The notes beneath the pieces were generated by a model. The model was not told where the DNA came from. It saw nothing but the letters and a program-made list of their open reading frames with translations, and did not search any database. A program made the position numbers and the translations under genes. A stretch of 64,000 nucleotides of DNA, from contig JAILDX010000040.1 in assembly GCA_024688685.1 (NCBI GenBank), forward strand, positions 1 through 64,000, read 5' to 3'. This DNA is from Saccharofermentans sp. GTDB taxonomy: Bacteria > Bacillota > Clostridia > Saccharofermentanales > Saccharofermentanaceae. This document shows positions 35,666-44,985 of this stretch, in pieces. Position 1 is the first letter of the stretch, and the number at the start of each line of letters is the position of its first letter.

Positions 35666-36364
35666 TCAGAATGACCTTCTCCGCACTCCCGGCCTGGCAC
35701 TTACCGGAACGGGCTTAACCGCAGCGATCTTCAGTGCATTCATGAAGATCTTGAAGCTCGGTGAGATATTATCCTCCGGGATCATAAACTGTGATATGTT
35801 CTCTGCCCATCTGGCCTTATAGTTGCCGACAGCTGGATATCCGATCTCGATTATGTCTTCATAGTTATCGGGACAGATAACCCGGCAAAGAGTCTCCCAT
35901 GTGCCGCAGACACTGTCCTGAATATAAGTGTTGTAGTATCTGATATCACAATCAGGATATGCACTGATAACCGCCTTATGGTCGCCAAGGAGCCATGCCT
36001 CAACTTCCTCGGTGCACAGTCCTATAACGGATCTGAGCCCCGGCGCATAGTGTCTGGTGCATTCATAAAGATTGCTCCTCAGATCGTCGGGATCCTTATC
36101 GTCAGAATCCATAACGACAACTAATACACACTCATTATTGCGAAAAACTTTATTGTAAGCCCTGCATTTGGCTGGCAAAAGCTCCAGAAGCGACGACGCA
36201 AAATGCTCCGGCTTCATATCCGGATCCTTAGGAAAACTTCCGCATCCCCTGTGCGGCCTGACCTTGATGTCGGCATCGACTCCGACGCCTTCGCAGATCG
36301 CCCTTGCCATCCTCTCGACAACGACCGAGCCGGATTTATCTTCTGTCAGGATCTCAATTCTCAT
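35666..36364 (-). CDS. TOPRIM-like (DUF4276-type) protein paired with an ABC ATPase
   Basis: A 232-residue protein. Motifs fit a TOPRIM fold: an N-terminal acidic strand-turn (RIEILTEDKSG, E8), a second acidic block VLVVVMDSDDKDPDD and the family-like segment LCTEEVEAWLLGDHKAVISAYP. The last is typical of the DUF4276 group as I recall it. It is encoded directly after an ABC-type ATPase whose frame it overlaps by 11 bp. Pairs of ABC ATPase and TOPRIM nuclease are the core of OLD, Gabija and PARIS defence systems, where the TOPRIM part cuts nucleic acid when triggered. Defence is inferred from the architecture. The start at 36364 fits the motif order; the ribosome site is weak. Confidence 0.75.
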   Translation of the reverse strand: MRIEILTEDKSGSVVVERMARAICEGVGVDADIKVRPHRGCGSFPKDPDMKPEHFASSLLELLPAKCRAYNKVFRNNECVLVVVMDSDDKDPDDLRSNLYECTRHYAPGLRSVIGLCTEEVEAWLLGDHKAVISAYPDCDIRYYNTYIQDSVCGTWETLCRVICPDNYEDIIEIGYPAVGNYKARWAENISQFMIPEDNISPSFKIFMNALKIAAVKPVPVSARPGVRRRSF

Positions 36365-37538
36365 CTTCGAAACCGGTATGCTCATCCAAATGTCCGCCGT
36401 ACCATATCGCACCCATTCCGACACCCTGCTCAAAGAGTTCTCTTACAAGCGGATCGTCAGCAGCACACCTGATACTTACATCACCGTCATCTCTCAAGAA
36501 TGTTCTCGTGAATACCCAAATCTCTTTGGGACTCATCGTCTCAACGATATACGGATTATGCGTAGAGAAGACAATCTGGCTGTATCTGTTCCTGATAGTA
36601 AACTCTCTGAACTCATTTGCCAGAACATCAACCATATCGTGATAAAGATCCTTATCCGGAGCCTCAATGAAGATCGTTGACTTGGGATCCATATCCCTAA
36701 GCATCAGAAGATATAGGAAAAGCCTGTCAGGACTCTCAGTAAGATTGTCAGGCAGATTCTTTTTCTTTTTCATCACGGGAATAAGAGAACGTATCTCTCC
36801 GATAGACTTGTTGTAATAGTCCTCGTCAACACTCTTCATGTATTCAAGCACATTATCAAGATTAGTTCCGTGACTGTTGAGATGTTTATGTCCTCCGGGT
36901 GCATTGCCCTCAGCGAAATAGTTCTGATTCTGGTATGTCCCGTGCTCATCACTGCTGAATTTACAGAAGAACCATGTGGATATCTCGTGGTAGATCATGC
37001 TGATTTCTTCGTATTCAGCTATCTTGCCGTAAACACCAAGTGCTGTCAGATGCTCATCATTGATAGTGGTGCTCTTGCCGCAGACAGTTCCTCTGCCCTC
37101 TTCAAGCTCCATCACGACTTCGAGCCTGTAAGTATCATCATCGTTCTTAACAGATCTGGTTATCTTCTCATATGCGATCTGCGGGCTCTTGAATATCCCG
37201 GCTTTGATCTTTAGATCATACTGAAGATAGCGTGATTCTTTTTTGTCCGGATCCTTGATCTTGAAGAAAACACTGAACTCAGCAGGCTGCTCCGTATCGA
37301 TCAACAACTTATAGAAACCCGGACGCCCGCGCATCGTAGCAGCTTCAGCAGCACCGCTAATAACAGTGTCCTTAATGAAAGACATTGAATTGATAAAGCT
37401 GGATTTACCGGTATTATTGCGCCCTATCAGCGCATTCAGCCCGCGAAGCCTGAACGCATCTTTACTCTCGTCGATCAGGATGCCTAATCTGTCGTCGTCA
37501 AAAACATCAAAGTTTTTTATGCAAATGCCATATATCAT
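36354..37538 (-). CDS. ABC/AAA ATPase (AAA_21-like) of a putative defence pair
   Basis: A 394-residue SMC/RecF-type ATPase. Walker A is GRNNTGKSSF (about residues 40-50), a C-terminal ATPase lobe has the H-loop VFSTHNPYIVETM, and the tail (ELFEQGVGMGAIWYGG) resembles the end of many AAA_21 defence proteins. Two features are degenerate. The signature loop reads LTESPDRLFLYLL instead of LSxGxxR, and Walker B reads IFIEAPDKDL, so that the usual Asp-Glu pair is Glu-Ala. ATP binding therefore looks kept while hydrolysis may be weak. The start at 37538 has GGAGG 9 bases upstream. It is followed by the TOPRIM-like gene with an overlap. Confidence 0.78.
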   Translation of the reverse strand: MIYGICIKNFDVFDDDRLGILIDESKDAFRLRGLNALIGRNNTGKSSFINSMSFIKDTVISGAAEAATMRGRPGFYKLLIDTEQPAEFSVFFKIKDPDKKESRYLQYDLKIKAGIFKSPQIAYEKITRSVKNDDDTYRLEVVMELEEGRGTVCGKSTTINDEHLTALGVYGKIAEYEEISMIYHEISTWFFCKFSSDEHGTYQNQNYFAEGNAPGGHKHLNSHGTNLDNVLEYMKSVDEDYYNKSIGEIRSLIPVMKKKKNLPDNLTESPDRLFLYLLMLRDMDPKSTIFIEAPDKDLYHDMVDVLANEFREFTIRNRYSQIVFSTHNPYIVETMSPKEIWVFTRTFLRDDGDVSIRCAADDPLVRELFEQGVGMGAIWYGGHLDEHTGFEDEN

Positions 37539-37568
37539 AGTGGCTTCCTCCAACTTGATTATACTACT

Positions 37569-37721
37569 TTGGGGACGGTTCTGAAAACAGGGACAGATAT
37601 TCCTTGGATTTTAGCGAAGGTCACCGCAGAATGCGGACTTCCGCAGGAGCGCATCGACGAGGACTGAAGCATTCTGCGCGTAGACCGGGTTGGGGACGGT
37701 TCTGAAAACAGGGACAGATAT
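37569..37721. repeat. 32-bp direct repeat pair flanking a palindromic element
   Basis: TTGGGGACGGTTCTGAAAAC... occurs identically at 37569-37600 and 37690-37721 (32 bp each), 121 bp apart, on either side of a palindromic element (37625-37678). The region 37554-37823 otherwise has no gene. Confidence 0.85.
37625..37678. repeat. Dispersed palindromic element, copy 1
   Basis: Perfect 10-bp arms CGCAGAATGC (37625-37634) and GCATTCTGCG (37669-37678) enclose ATGCGGACTTCCGCAGG, itself a hairpin, and CGAGGACTGAAGCA. The same core recurs at 48477-48577. Confidence 0.8.
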
Positions 37722-37823
37722 GACTGATAGAGTTCAACCGGTTACTGTGTGCGCAGACAGAGCGCAGGTCGACTATTCGCTGTTACCCAAAGAATAACAG
37801 TTCCAACAGCGACGGCGCCAGCG

Positions 37824-38019
37824 ATTCCCCAACCTGTTCCCCACTCAGCAAGGAAAAAAGCATTTCTTGGGGAATAACAGCTATAAAAGGCACTAATTCC
37901 CCAAGGTGTTCCCCAGCCATCCAATAAAAAAACAAATCTGGGGAATCACGTCCAAAAATGGCTTAAATTCCCCAGAGTGTTCCCCCATACAAATGCTAAA
38001 AGTGACCGAAACGGGGAAT
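37824..38019. repeat. Tandem array of about 72-bp units with GGGGAAT / ATTCCCC hairpins
   Basis: Three units begin at 37824, 37896 and 37967 with ATTCCCCA-nnn-TGTTCCCC, each followed about 45 bases later by GGGGAAT (37869, 37940, 38013). A degenerate fourth GGGGAAT-like site (AAAGAATAACAG) lies at 37789. Only these ends are conserved; the spacers differ. Each unit can fold as a hairpin on either strand. The units give a short spurious frame with a WGTxWGI repeat. No gene is credible here; the array may be a protein-binding array, an RNA with repeated hairpins or a mobile-element remnant. Confidence 0.8.
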
Positions 38020-38043
38020 CGTTATCTGGTCACCCCAAACAAA

Positions 38044-38075
38044 AGAGGGTATCTCTTAAATGAGACACCCCCTCT
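38044..38075 (-). terminator. Terminator after the charged membrane-protein gene
   Basis: On the minus strand AGAGGG...TCTC and GAGA...CCCTCT pair with an inner loop ATTTAA, followed by TTTTGTTTGG. Confidence 0.7.
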
Positions 38076-38098
38076 GCAAAGCAATCACTCTAACTAAA

Positions 38099-38830
38099 TT
38101 AGCGGAACGAATGCATTATCTTATCAACACCCTGAAGGATCTCTGATTTAACATCGTTCGGTGTCATGAAGAACAGGACGATCATCAAAATCAGATTAAG
38201 GATAATACCAATCAGATAAACGATAAGGATCGATCTTGCAAAGTTCTTAACGTTCTTGTTAACCGGGAATATCGAGAACAGTATCGTAATGATAAATCCA
38301 AGTCCCGGGAGATTGCAGAGAACTCCGTACCAGAAGAACTTTGATGTGCTGACAGGCTTATACTCATTAGGGCACTGATCAATAAGCGCCTGCAGTCTTG
38401 CACGCTTTGCGTTGCGCTTAGCTGCCTGCTTCTGTTCTCTCTCATTCTTTTTCTGGAGCTTAGCTGCTTCCTTTGCTTCAATGGCTACAATAGCAGCACT
38501 CTTGGCAGGAACTTCTTCTGCAGGTACATCTTCGGTCTCATCATCCTTTATGTCACCGAAAACTTCATCCAGGTCAACATCGGTCTTGCTCTCAGCAGCA
38601 GGCTTCTCTTCCTTCTCTTCTTCCTTGGGCTCAGCCTTAGGTTCTTCCTTAACCTCTTTCTTGACCTTCTTCTTAACCTTCTTCTCTTTCTCAGGCTCCT
38701 TGGGCTCTTCCTTTACAGGCTCTTCAGCCGGGATCTCCTCTTCCTGAACAATATCTTCCTTGTAAAGATCAGCTGTCTCAGCCAGGATCGAATCAGCAGC
38801 GGATGAGTTCTTGTTTTCTTCGTCTGCCAT
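38099..38830 (-). CDS. Membrane protein with long charged Lys/Glu-rich N-terminus
   Basis: A 243-residue protein. The first 130 residues are highly charged, with repeated KEEPKEPEKEK-type runs; a helical basic segment (LQKKNEREQKQAAKRNAKRARLQ) follows. Two hydrophobic helices lie at about residues 174-195 and 205-228. It ends with a short cytoplasmic or outside tail. No family is recognised; the layout suggests a cytoplasmic, disordered or coiled-coil region anchored in the membrane. The start has CGGAGG about 8 bases upstream. Confidence 0.75.
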   Translation of the reverse strand: MADEENKNSSAADSILAETADLYKEDIVQEEEIPAEEPVKEEPKEPEKEKKVKKKVKKEVKEEPKAEPKEEEKEEKPAAESKTDVDLDEVFGDIKDDETEDVPAEEVPAKSAAIVAIEAKEAAKLQKKNEREQKQAAKRNAKRARLQALIDQCPNEYKPVSTSKFFWYGVLCNLPGLGFIITILFSIFPVNKNVKNFARSILIVYLIGIILNLILMIVLFFMTPNDVKSEILQGVDKIMHSFR

Positions 38831-38922
38831 AATAGCACCTCCGATAAGGATGTTTTATGTTTTGATTATAACACAATAATCGGAAGGTAAATAAAGATAT
38901 GGGATGTACTGATGTCAGCCTC

Positions 38923-41859
38923 TCAAATTGTTAAAAAACCATCATAAAAGGCTCCGGGGAACTTGAACTCCTTAACTTTGTCGTCCATTTCAGAGAACCT
39001 GACACTAATATATCCTTCATCGATCGAAATGACTTCACCTTCGCCAAAAGCCTTGTGCGACACGATTGACCCGACTGCCACCTTTGAACTGTCAAACTCT
39101 TCCACGGGCTTGACCGGTTCCTCTTTCTTAACGACTGGGGGCGTATAGGCCGGCCTGTATGTCGGTGCAAGAGATGTCATCGGGATAGTATCATCCACAA
39201 TAGGCTGACGCTTTACAGAAACAGGTTCCTTTACCTCAACTATATAATCCTTCTCATCTTCCCCATCATCAATCGAAACAGCAATACTGGACGGCATTGC
39301 CATTCCCGCATAGAAATCATCACCAACACTCATGGAGTCAGTCAGAACTCCGTTCATCCTGTCATAATCCTCTTTGGAGATAACCGTGCTAAACAGACCT
39401 ATCTTCTCTCCTGCATGTTTATCAATGCCTGAATAAGTCAAAGAAGCATCCTCATACCGCTTGAACTTATAAACAGCATCATTCATTAACGACTCGTTGA
39501 ACACATTCAGAGAAACAAGCAATTCAAAATCCTTAACATTAAGTCCGGTAACCTTATGGAACAGTTCTGGCTCCAGCTGGGTAATAACATCTTTAAGACT
39601 ATACTCACGAAAATCAGTGAGATACATAAAAACAGGAACTCTCGTCGCAAACTTGATGAGTTTATCCTGGATCTTCTTACGAAGCGATTTATACTCTTTT
39701 TCTTCCTCAGAAAGTTCCTTCTTCTCTTTTGGTGTTAGCTCACCCTTTTCCTTTTTGGCTTTCTTTACTGCTTCTGATTTATTGATAATAGTTTCAATAT
39801 CCTGATTAAGGCTTCTGAAACCTTCAATTCTCATCAGCGCGGCCATTGCTTCTTCATTCGCCATAAGGCGCCGCAAGGTATCATTATCAACATTAACGAG
39901 CAATGCTGATTCCCATCTCTTAGCAAGGAGCGTAGCAGTAGTTCCTGCCATTGCAAGGTCGAGTATTTCAGCAGCATCAACCTGTCTCATCGCACTTCCG
40001 TCGTAAGCGAGCACAGGAAGAAAACTGATAAATTCACCTACCTTGCGTTCCGGATTGCTCTCGTCAACATTCAGCTGGCAGCTGTAATCCGAAATCTGCT
40101 TCAGCGCACGGTCAAGTGCAAAGTCGAATATGTAGCACTCCTGTTTTATTATCCTGCGCTTACCGCTGTCATCTGTAATCTCCCATGGGCTCTGAACTCT
40201 GAATGCAGCCTGGAAATATGTCTCAGGACTTTTAAGATTACACAGCATAAATATGCCTGACCAAGGTCTTACGGTAACACCAGTCATCAGTTTTCCGCAG
40301 GACAAGGTAATTGTTTTAGAGCTTAATGGATCACCCATTGCTTTCTGAACAGGCTCAAGGGCTTTAACACCGGTACCGGCCTGAGTTCCTGCACAGACAA
40401 TAACTTCATAATCATCAAAGAACGAGTTTTGCCGTTGCCTTAGAAGATTATACATAGCATAACAGGAGTTGACCTTAGGCAAAAACCAGAGTGTATGACT
40501 CAACACATTAAGCAAACGCACATCCGAGAAAGGCATAGGTGGTTTCTCAGCCCCTTGCTTAAGTTCATCAACCGTGGTTGCCATGTAAGATCCCCTGATC
40601 AGATCAAGCCACTTCTGCACATAATCCTCATATTTAAAATATGCATTTTCTCCCTCGCCTTCGGTCGAGAAGAAAACATTCAGATCGAACTCGTCAAACT
40701 CTCCCTGTTTCGCGATCCTGATAATACTGTCAGGAACCTTATATGTGAGCATGACCATCCTGGGCAAAGAAGCATACGGGTTATCATCGCCCACCCAGTT
40801 GTTCTTCGCGCGCTGCTCATCAGAATATGTCCAGTTATATATCTGTTCCTCTATGAACTCACCCGAATTAAGTGCGCGGAAAGGCGTGCCGGACAGATAG
40901 AGATAATACTTCGTCGTAATAGGGAGCCACGTCTCATCGTATGCGTTGCCGCGATCGTATTTACTGAGATCGTCTTCGAACGAATCCTCATCGTTCTCGA
41001 AAAGCTGTTTCGCGTTCTCCTTCCACGCGCCGAAATGGTACTCATCGAAAATCACAAGATCCCAGTTCGTCGCATGCACCCACTCATTATTCGCCTTGAT
41101 ACCGCCGGTAGCCTTATTCACGCCAAGGAAATCCTGGAAAGAACCAAAGCACACGATCGGTCTCTTCTTATCCGCACGCTGATACTGGTTATCTATAGTG
41201 TCCTTAAGATTATTCGGATCCCTTGCAATAAACTGCCACCCTTCAAAGTCCACGTGCGTCATCAGGTCTTCGCGCCACGCCTTCTGAACTGCAGGCTTAA
41301 ATGTAAGTATAAGAACCTTCGTCAGGCCCATTCTTTTAGCGAGCTGATATGACGCAAATGTCTTACCAAACCTCATCTTCGCATTCCACAGGAACTTCGG
41401 GATCCTGCCGCCAACTTCAGCGCTTGCAGACTCATAGTAATCCTTTGTCCTTGTGACCGCTTCTTCCTGCTCCGGCCTCATACCGAAAGACTGTGTTCGG
41501 TTCTCTACATTATCTGTTCTGTTCCTGACCGCAACGATCGCAGCCATAACATCATCAACGGTGCACCTATACCACTCACCGCCCATTCCCTGGACTGCCT
41601 TTTTCTTGAGAACACGATGAACATCAGTATCTCTGAAGTGAGTACCGTCCGGATACATCGCAGATTCCCTCAAAACGATCCTGTACGGCACACTCCCGTC
41701 GGGTCTCTTCGTCGGATACTGCTGTGCAACTCTTTTGTCGACATCGACTGCAGTGTAGCCGACTTTAAGCAGACCCTTGTACTGAGGATTAGTGTCCTCA
41801 TAGGCATAGATCATCGGGTGGGATTCGGGGTGTTGGGGGAATGATATAATGTCATCCAT
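38923..41859 (-). CDS. GIY-YIG nuclease-helicase fusion, restriction subunit
   Basis: A 978-residue protein. Residues 15-100 look like a GIY-YIG nuclease of the T5orf172 type (MIYAYED ... LLKVGYT ... KRVAQQY). A superfamily 2 helicase follows: Walker A WNAKMRFGKT (158-167), DEYH (272-275), SGTPF and QAAFRVQSPW. The C-terminus (VGSIVSHKAFGEGEVISI ... VRF) is a Tudor/CarD-like beta barrel as at the end of UvrD helicases. It should translocate on and cut unmodified DNA. The start is ATG at 41859, preceded by AAGGTGAT; it overlaps the methyltransferase stop by 8 bp, so the three genes are coupled. The substrate sequence is unknown. Confidence 0.85.
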   Translation of the reverse strand: MDDIISFPQHPESHPMIYAYEDTNPQYKGLLKVGYTAVDVDKRVAQQYPTKRPDGSVPYRIVLRESAMYPDGTHFRDTDVHRVLKKKAVQGMGGEWYRCTVDDVMAAIVAVRNRTDNVENRTQSFGMRPEQEEAVTRTKDYYESASAEVGGRIPKFLWNAKMRFGKTFASYQLAKRMGLTKVLILTFKPAVQKAWREDLMTHVDFEGWQFIARDPNNLKDTIDNQYQRADKKRPIVCFGSFQDFLGVNKATGGIKANNEWVHATNWDLVIFDEYHFGAWKENAKQLFENDEDSFEDDLSKYDRGNAYDETWLPITTKYYLYLSGTPFRALNSGEFIEEQIYNWTYSDEQRAKNNWVGDDNPYASLPRMVMLTYKVPDSIIRIAKQGEFDEFDLNVFFSTEGEGENAYFKYEDYVQKWLDLIRGSYMATTVDELKQGAEKPPMPFSDVRLLNVLSHTLWFLPKVNSCYAMYNLLRQRQNSFFDDYEVIVCAGTQAGTGVKALEPVQKAMGDPLSSKTITLSCGKLMTGVTVRPWSGIFMLCNLKSPETYFQAAFRVQSPWEITDDSGKRRIIKQECYIFDFALDRALKQISDYSCQLNVDESNPERKVGEFISFLPVLAYDGSAMRQVDAAEILDLAMAGTTATLLAKRWESALLVNVDNDTLRRLMANEEAMAALMRIEGFRSLNQDIETIINKSEAVKKAKKEKGELTPKEKKELSEEEKEYKSLRKKIQDKLIKFATRVPVFMYLTDFREYSLKDVITQLEPELFHKVTGLNVKDFELLVSLNVFNESLMNDAVYKFKRYEDASLTYSGIDKHAGEKIGLFSTVISKEDYDRMNGVLTDSMSVGDDFYAGMAMPSSIAVSIDDGEDEKDYIVEVKEPVSVKRQPIVDDTIPMTSLAPTYRPAYTPPVVKKEEPVKPVEEFDSSKVAVGSIVSHKAFGEGEVISIDEGYISVRFSEMDDKVKEFKFPGAFYDGFLTI

Positions 41860-43408
41860 CGTTATCACCTTCATTTCCTACAGGTCGCATCAAGGCATCA
41901 ATATATGCGGCCTCATCATCGGTTAACCCAAAATACTCGAATAAATCCTCGTCTAACCATTCTCGCAAAAAATCAAGTTTAGGAACAAACAAGAAATTGT
42001 TTTTGGAGATATTCATAGAAGAATAAGTCAGCCTGAGCATAAATCTGGCAAACTTTGTGCAAATATAATTCCGATAGTTTTTGGCTTCTTTTTCCGTATC
42101 AAATACACCTAGTAAAATATACGAAAAGGTTATTATCTCATTGGGTTTAAGAATACGAGGTGTAGTTATTGATTTGTAACCCTTTGAAGGATCAATTCCT
42201 ACTTCTCCATTACAGGGAACTAAACGAGTTGCAAACACTTTGTATTTATCTACAATATCACGATTCTTTTTAATCTCTGACGGTGATACATAACCATGGC
42301 CTTTACTACTGTAAATTGTAATACTATGCTCAGAATCGCTTTCTTTTTGACCTCGTGCACTAGTAGGAAATCCGAATGCATCAAGCGCAAATACTGTATC
42401 TATCAACGAAATAAACTTTTCATTCTTAGTGACCTTATTTAGAATTGAAATAGCAGAATTATTGCGTATAAAAACATCACCATATTCATTAAGCTTTCTC
42501 TTTATTTCAATTCTTTGGTTTCCTACAACACTTTCAACACTGCATTCATTGTAAACTGTATCTCTATCACGAAGAAAATAGCAAACTCCGCCTGCAATAT
42601 CAACACCTTGAAAACAGTCCTTCGAATTCTGATAATCTACGAGTTTAGAAATATGGGCATCATTTAGCATCATATTCCTAAAATCGCCTAATCCTATACC
42701 ACCTGAATACCATCTAGCGGGTATAATCATACACAAATATCGTGGATTAAGCTTTATAGCTTGCTCAACGAATTTATTGTATATTGGCTGAGCTTGTGTA
42801 GCCGCTTCTCCCGAGCCTCCGCCAGTTTCTAGTTGATATGGGGGGTTCCCAATAATCACGTCAAACTTCATATTTAATATCTCCTTAGGATTAGTAATAT
42901 GCAGGAACTCATATGCATGCACTTCTAATGCTTCCCTATCGTATGTGCCTTCTTTTTGAGTAGCTCCACAGTACACACACTTTCCGTCTTTCCATCTATG
43001 TTTGATATTCTTGAACCGTATATTCCCCTGGACATCATCAAACGAAGAAATCGAATAAACACTATTCGGATATTTGGAACAATACAGACTACGGCGTGCC
43101 AAAAGACTCGTAAGCTCAGTCATAGCTATCCCATATAATTGCTTATGCATAATATGGTCCAACCTCTCTTGCAGATCCGGTAGTGTGGGTTCAAGTCCCA
43201 CCAACAACCTTTTCGCGATCTCACGAAGGAAAACTCCGGACTTTGTTGCAGGATCAAGGAATGTGGTATTAGGGTCAGAGAACAATTCCTGAGGGAGCAT
43301 ATCAAGCATCGCATTCGCAACTTCTGGAGGCGTGAAGACCTCATCATTCGAGAGATTCGCGATACAGGACAGTACGTCGGGATTGTAGGAAGATACAAGG
43401 TTACTCAT
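41852..43408 (-). CDS. N6-adenine DNA methyltransferase, catalytic subunit
   Basis: A 518-residue enzyme of the Eco57I/N6-adenine type. Motif I is TFLDPATKSGVFL (50-61) and the catalytic motif IV is DVIIGNPPYQLETGG (NPPY at 188-191). A CVYC pair between them (about residue 145) hints at a small metal site. The C-terminal half (EWLDEDLFEYF and YKSITTPRIL) probably recognises the target. It modifies adenine in the site that the helicase-nuclease would cut. It overlaps the upstream half-methyltransferase by 8 bp and is preceded by AGGAGG. Confidence 0.9.
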   Translation of the reverse strand: MSNLVSSYNPDVLSCIANLSNDEVFTPPEVANAMLDMLPQELFSDPNTTFLDPATKSGVFLREIAKRLLVGLEPTLPDLQERLDHIMHKQLYGIAMTELTSLLARRSLYCSKYPNSVYSISSFDDVQGNIRFKNIKHRWKDGKCVYCGATQKEGTYDREALEVHAYEFLHITNPKEILNMKFDVIIGNPPYQLETGGGSGEAATQAQPIYNKFVEQAIKLNPRYLCMIIPARWYSGGIGLGDFRNMMLNDAHISKLVDYQNSKDCFQGVDIAGGVCYFLRDRDTVYNECSVESVVGNQRIEIKRKLNEYGDVFIRNNSAISILNKVTKNEKFISLIDTVFALDAFGFPTSARGQKESDSEHSITIYSSKGHGYVSPSEIKKNRDIVDKYKVFATRLVPCNGEVGIDPSKGYKSITTPRILKPNEIITFSYILLGVFDTEKEAKNYRNYICTKFARFMLRLTYSSMNISKNNFLFVPKLDFLREWLDEDLFEYFGLTDDEAAYIDALMRPVGNEGDNDG

Positions 43409-44060
43409 ATTCAGATAACCTCCTGTAATCTGTTAGCGGGTATTCCTTTACCGGGGATGGGATGAACGCATTTATCTCTTCGTCATATTCCCAGCCGAGC
43501 ATGAAGATGTTCATCTGTTTCTCATGACCGTCCAAGAGTTCTGCAAACTCATAATCACGGCGCTTTATCTGATCGCCCGTCACAAGATTCCATTCAGCAA
43601 AAACGATTGGTGTTCCATCGTTGGTTAACATCGTCAAAGCATCGCCACAAAGGATGTTTTTCTGAAGTATGAATCTGACCGTCTCACGGCACTGATCGTT
43701 TGCCTGACTCTTAGTGTTTTTGGTGTATTCCTTATTCCAGATATCAAACAGGTTTTGCCTGCAGATCTCGGCATTGTCTTCGAGGATATCGACACCATAA
43801 ATACTTGTTACTGCGAGAACAGAATAGCGTTCGTAATCGTAGGGGTTCTTGCCGTACTGTTTCTTAACGACTGCGAGTTTGCGTCTGAGGATTTCCTTGA
43901 GGAAAGCACCTTCGCCACATGCAGGTTCCAGGAATCTGGAATCGATCCTCTCAGTCTCACCCTTAACAAGGTCAAGCATTGCGTTGACTTCGCGCTCAGC
44001 GGTAAAAACTTCGCCGTGATCAGCTACCCTTTGTTTGGACTTCACCTGTTTATCAGGCAT
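43401..44060 (-). CDS. Methyltransferase-like subunit lacking the catalytic motif
   Basis: A 219-residue protein with a clear SAM-binding motif I (RFLEPACGEGAFL, 43-54) and the GVDILEDNAEICRQNL motif II region. Where the NPPY catalytic motif should be it has VFAEWNLVTGDQ, so it cannot transfer methyl groups in the usual way. It ends soon after, without a target-recognition region. It precedes the complete methyltransferase and overlaps it by 8 bp. It probably acts as an accessory or regulatory subunit, or is the remnant of a duplicated gene; I cannot decide. GGGAG lies 7 bases before the ATG, partly within a hairpin. Confidence 0.8.
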   Translation of the reverse strand: MPDKQVKSKQRVADHGEVFTAEREVNAMLDLVKGETERIDSRFLEPACGEGAFLKEILRRKLAVVKKQYGKNPYDYERYSVLAVTSIYGVDILEDNAEICRQNLFDIWNKEYTKNTKSQANDQCRETVRFILQKNILCGDALTMLTNDGTPIVFAEWNLVTGDQIKRRDYEFAELLDGHEKQMNIFMLGWEYDEEINAFIPSPVKEYPLTDYRRLSEYE

Positions 44061-44070
44061 GCGTTTACTC

Positions 44071-44095
44071 CCTTCCTGCCAGGCTCGCAGGAAGG
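44071..44095 (-). promoter_or_regulatory. Leader hairpin covering part of the ribosome site of the methyltransferase operon
   Basis: On the minus strand CCTTCCTGC (44095-44087) and GCAGGAAGG (44079-44071) form a perfect 9-bp stem with a 7-base loop, 8-10 bases before the ATG at 44060. The 3' arm includes the AAGG of the AAGGGAG ribosome site. Confidence 0.6.
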
Positions 44096-44208
44096 TTCTA
44101 TAAATGTGTACTTTTTAGAATTGTAAAATCTTTGTGAAAAAGGTGTCTGGAATGGCTAAATGCACCATAAAATGGACTGTACTTGTGATATCCTTTATTT
44201 GTAAACAT

Positions 44209-44909
<701 letters not shown>

Positions 44910-44985
44910 TCAAATAACCATATACGATACTCTATTAAAACCTTAATCTCTCTATCGTATGTGTTCTAATATTTGATTGTAAATA

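Noticed and set aside
37742..37924. 60-codon minus-strand frame with repeated WGTxWGI
   Set aside because: The repeated motif is a by-product of the GGGGAAT array; no ribosome site is seen and the frame stops within the array.
37824..38019. CRISPR array
   Set aside because: Unit length is about 72 bp with only short conserved ends, repeats are not identical and no cas genes are present.
43185..43201. Perfect tRNA T-arm-like stem-loop (GTGGG-TTCAAGT-CCCAC) on the plus strand
   Set aside because: No acceptor stem, D arm or anticodon arm can be placed upstream, and the bases are coding in the methyltransferase gene (VGLEPTLP).
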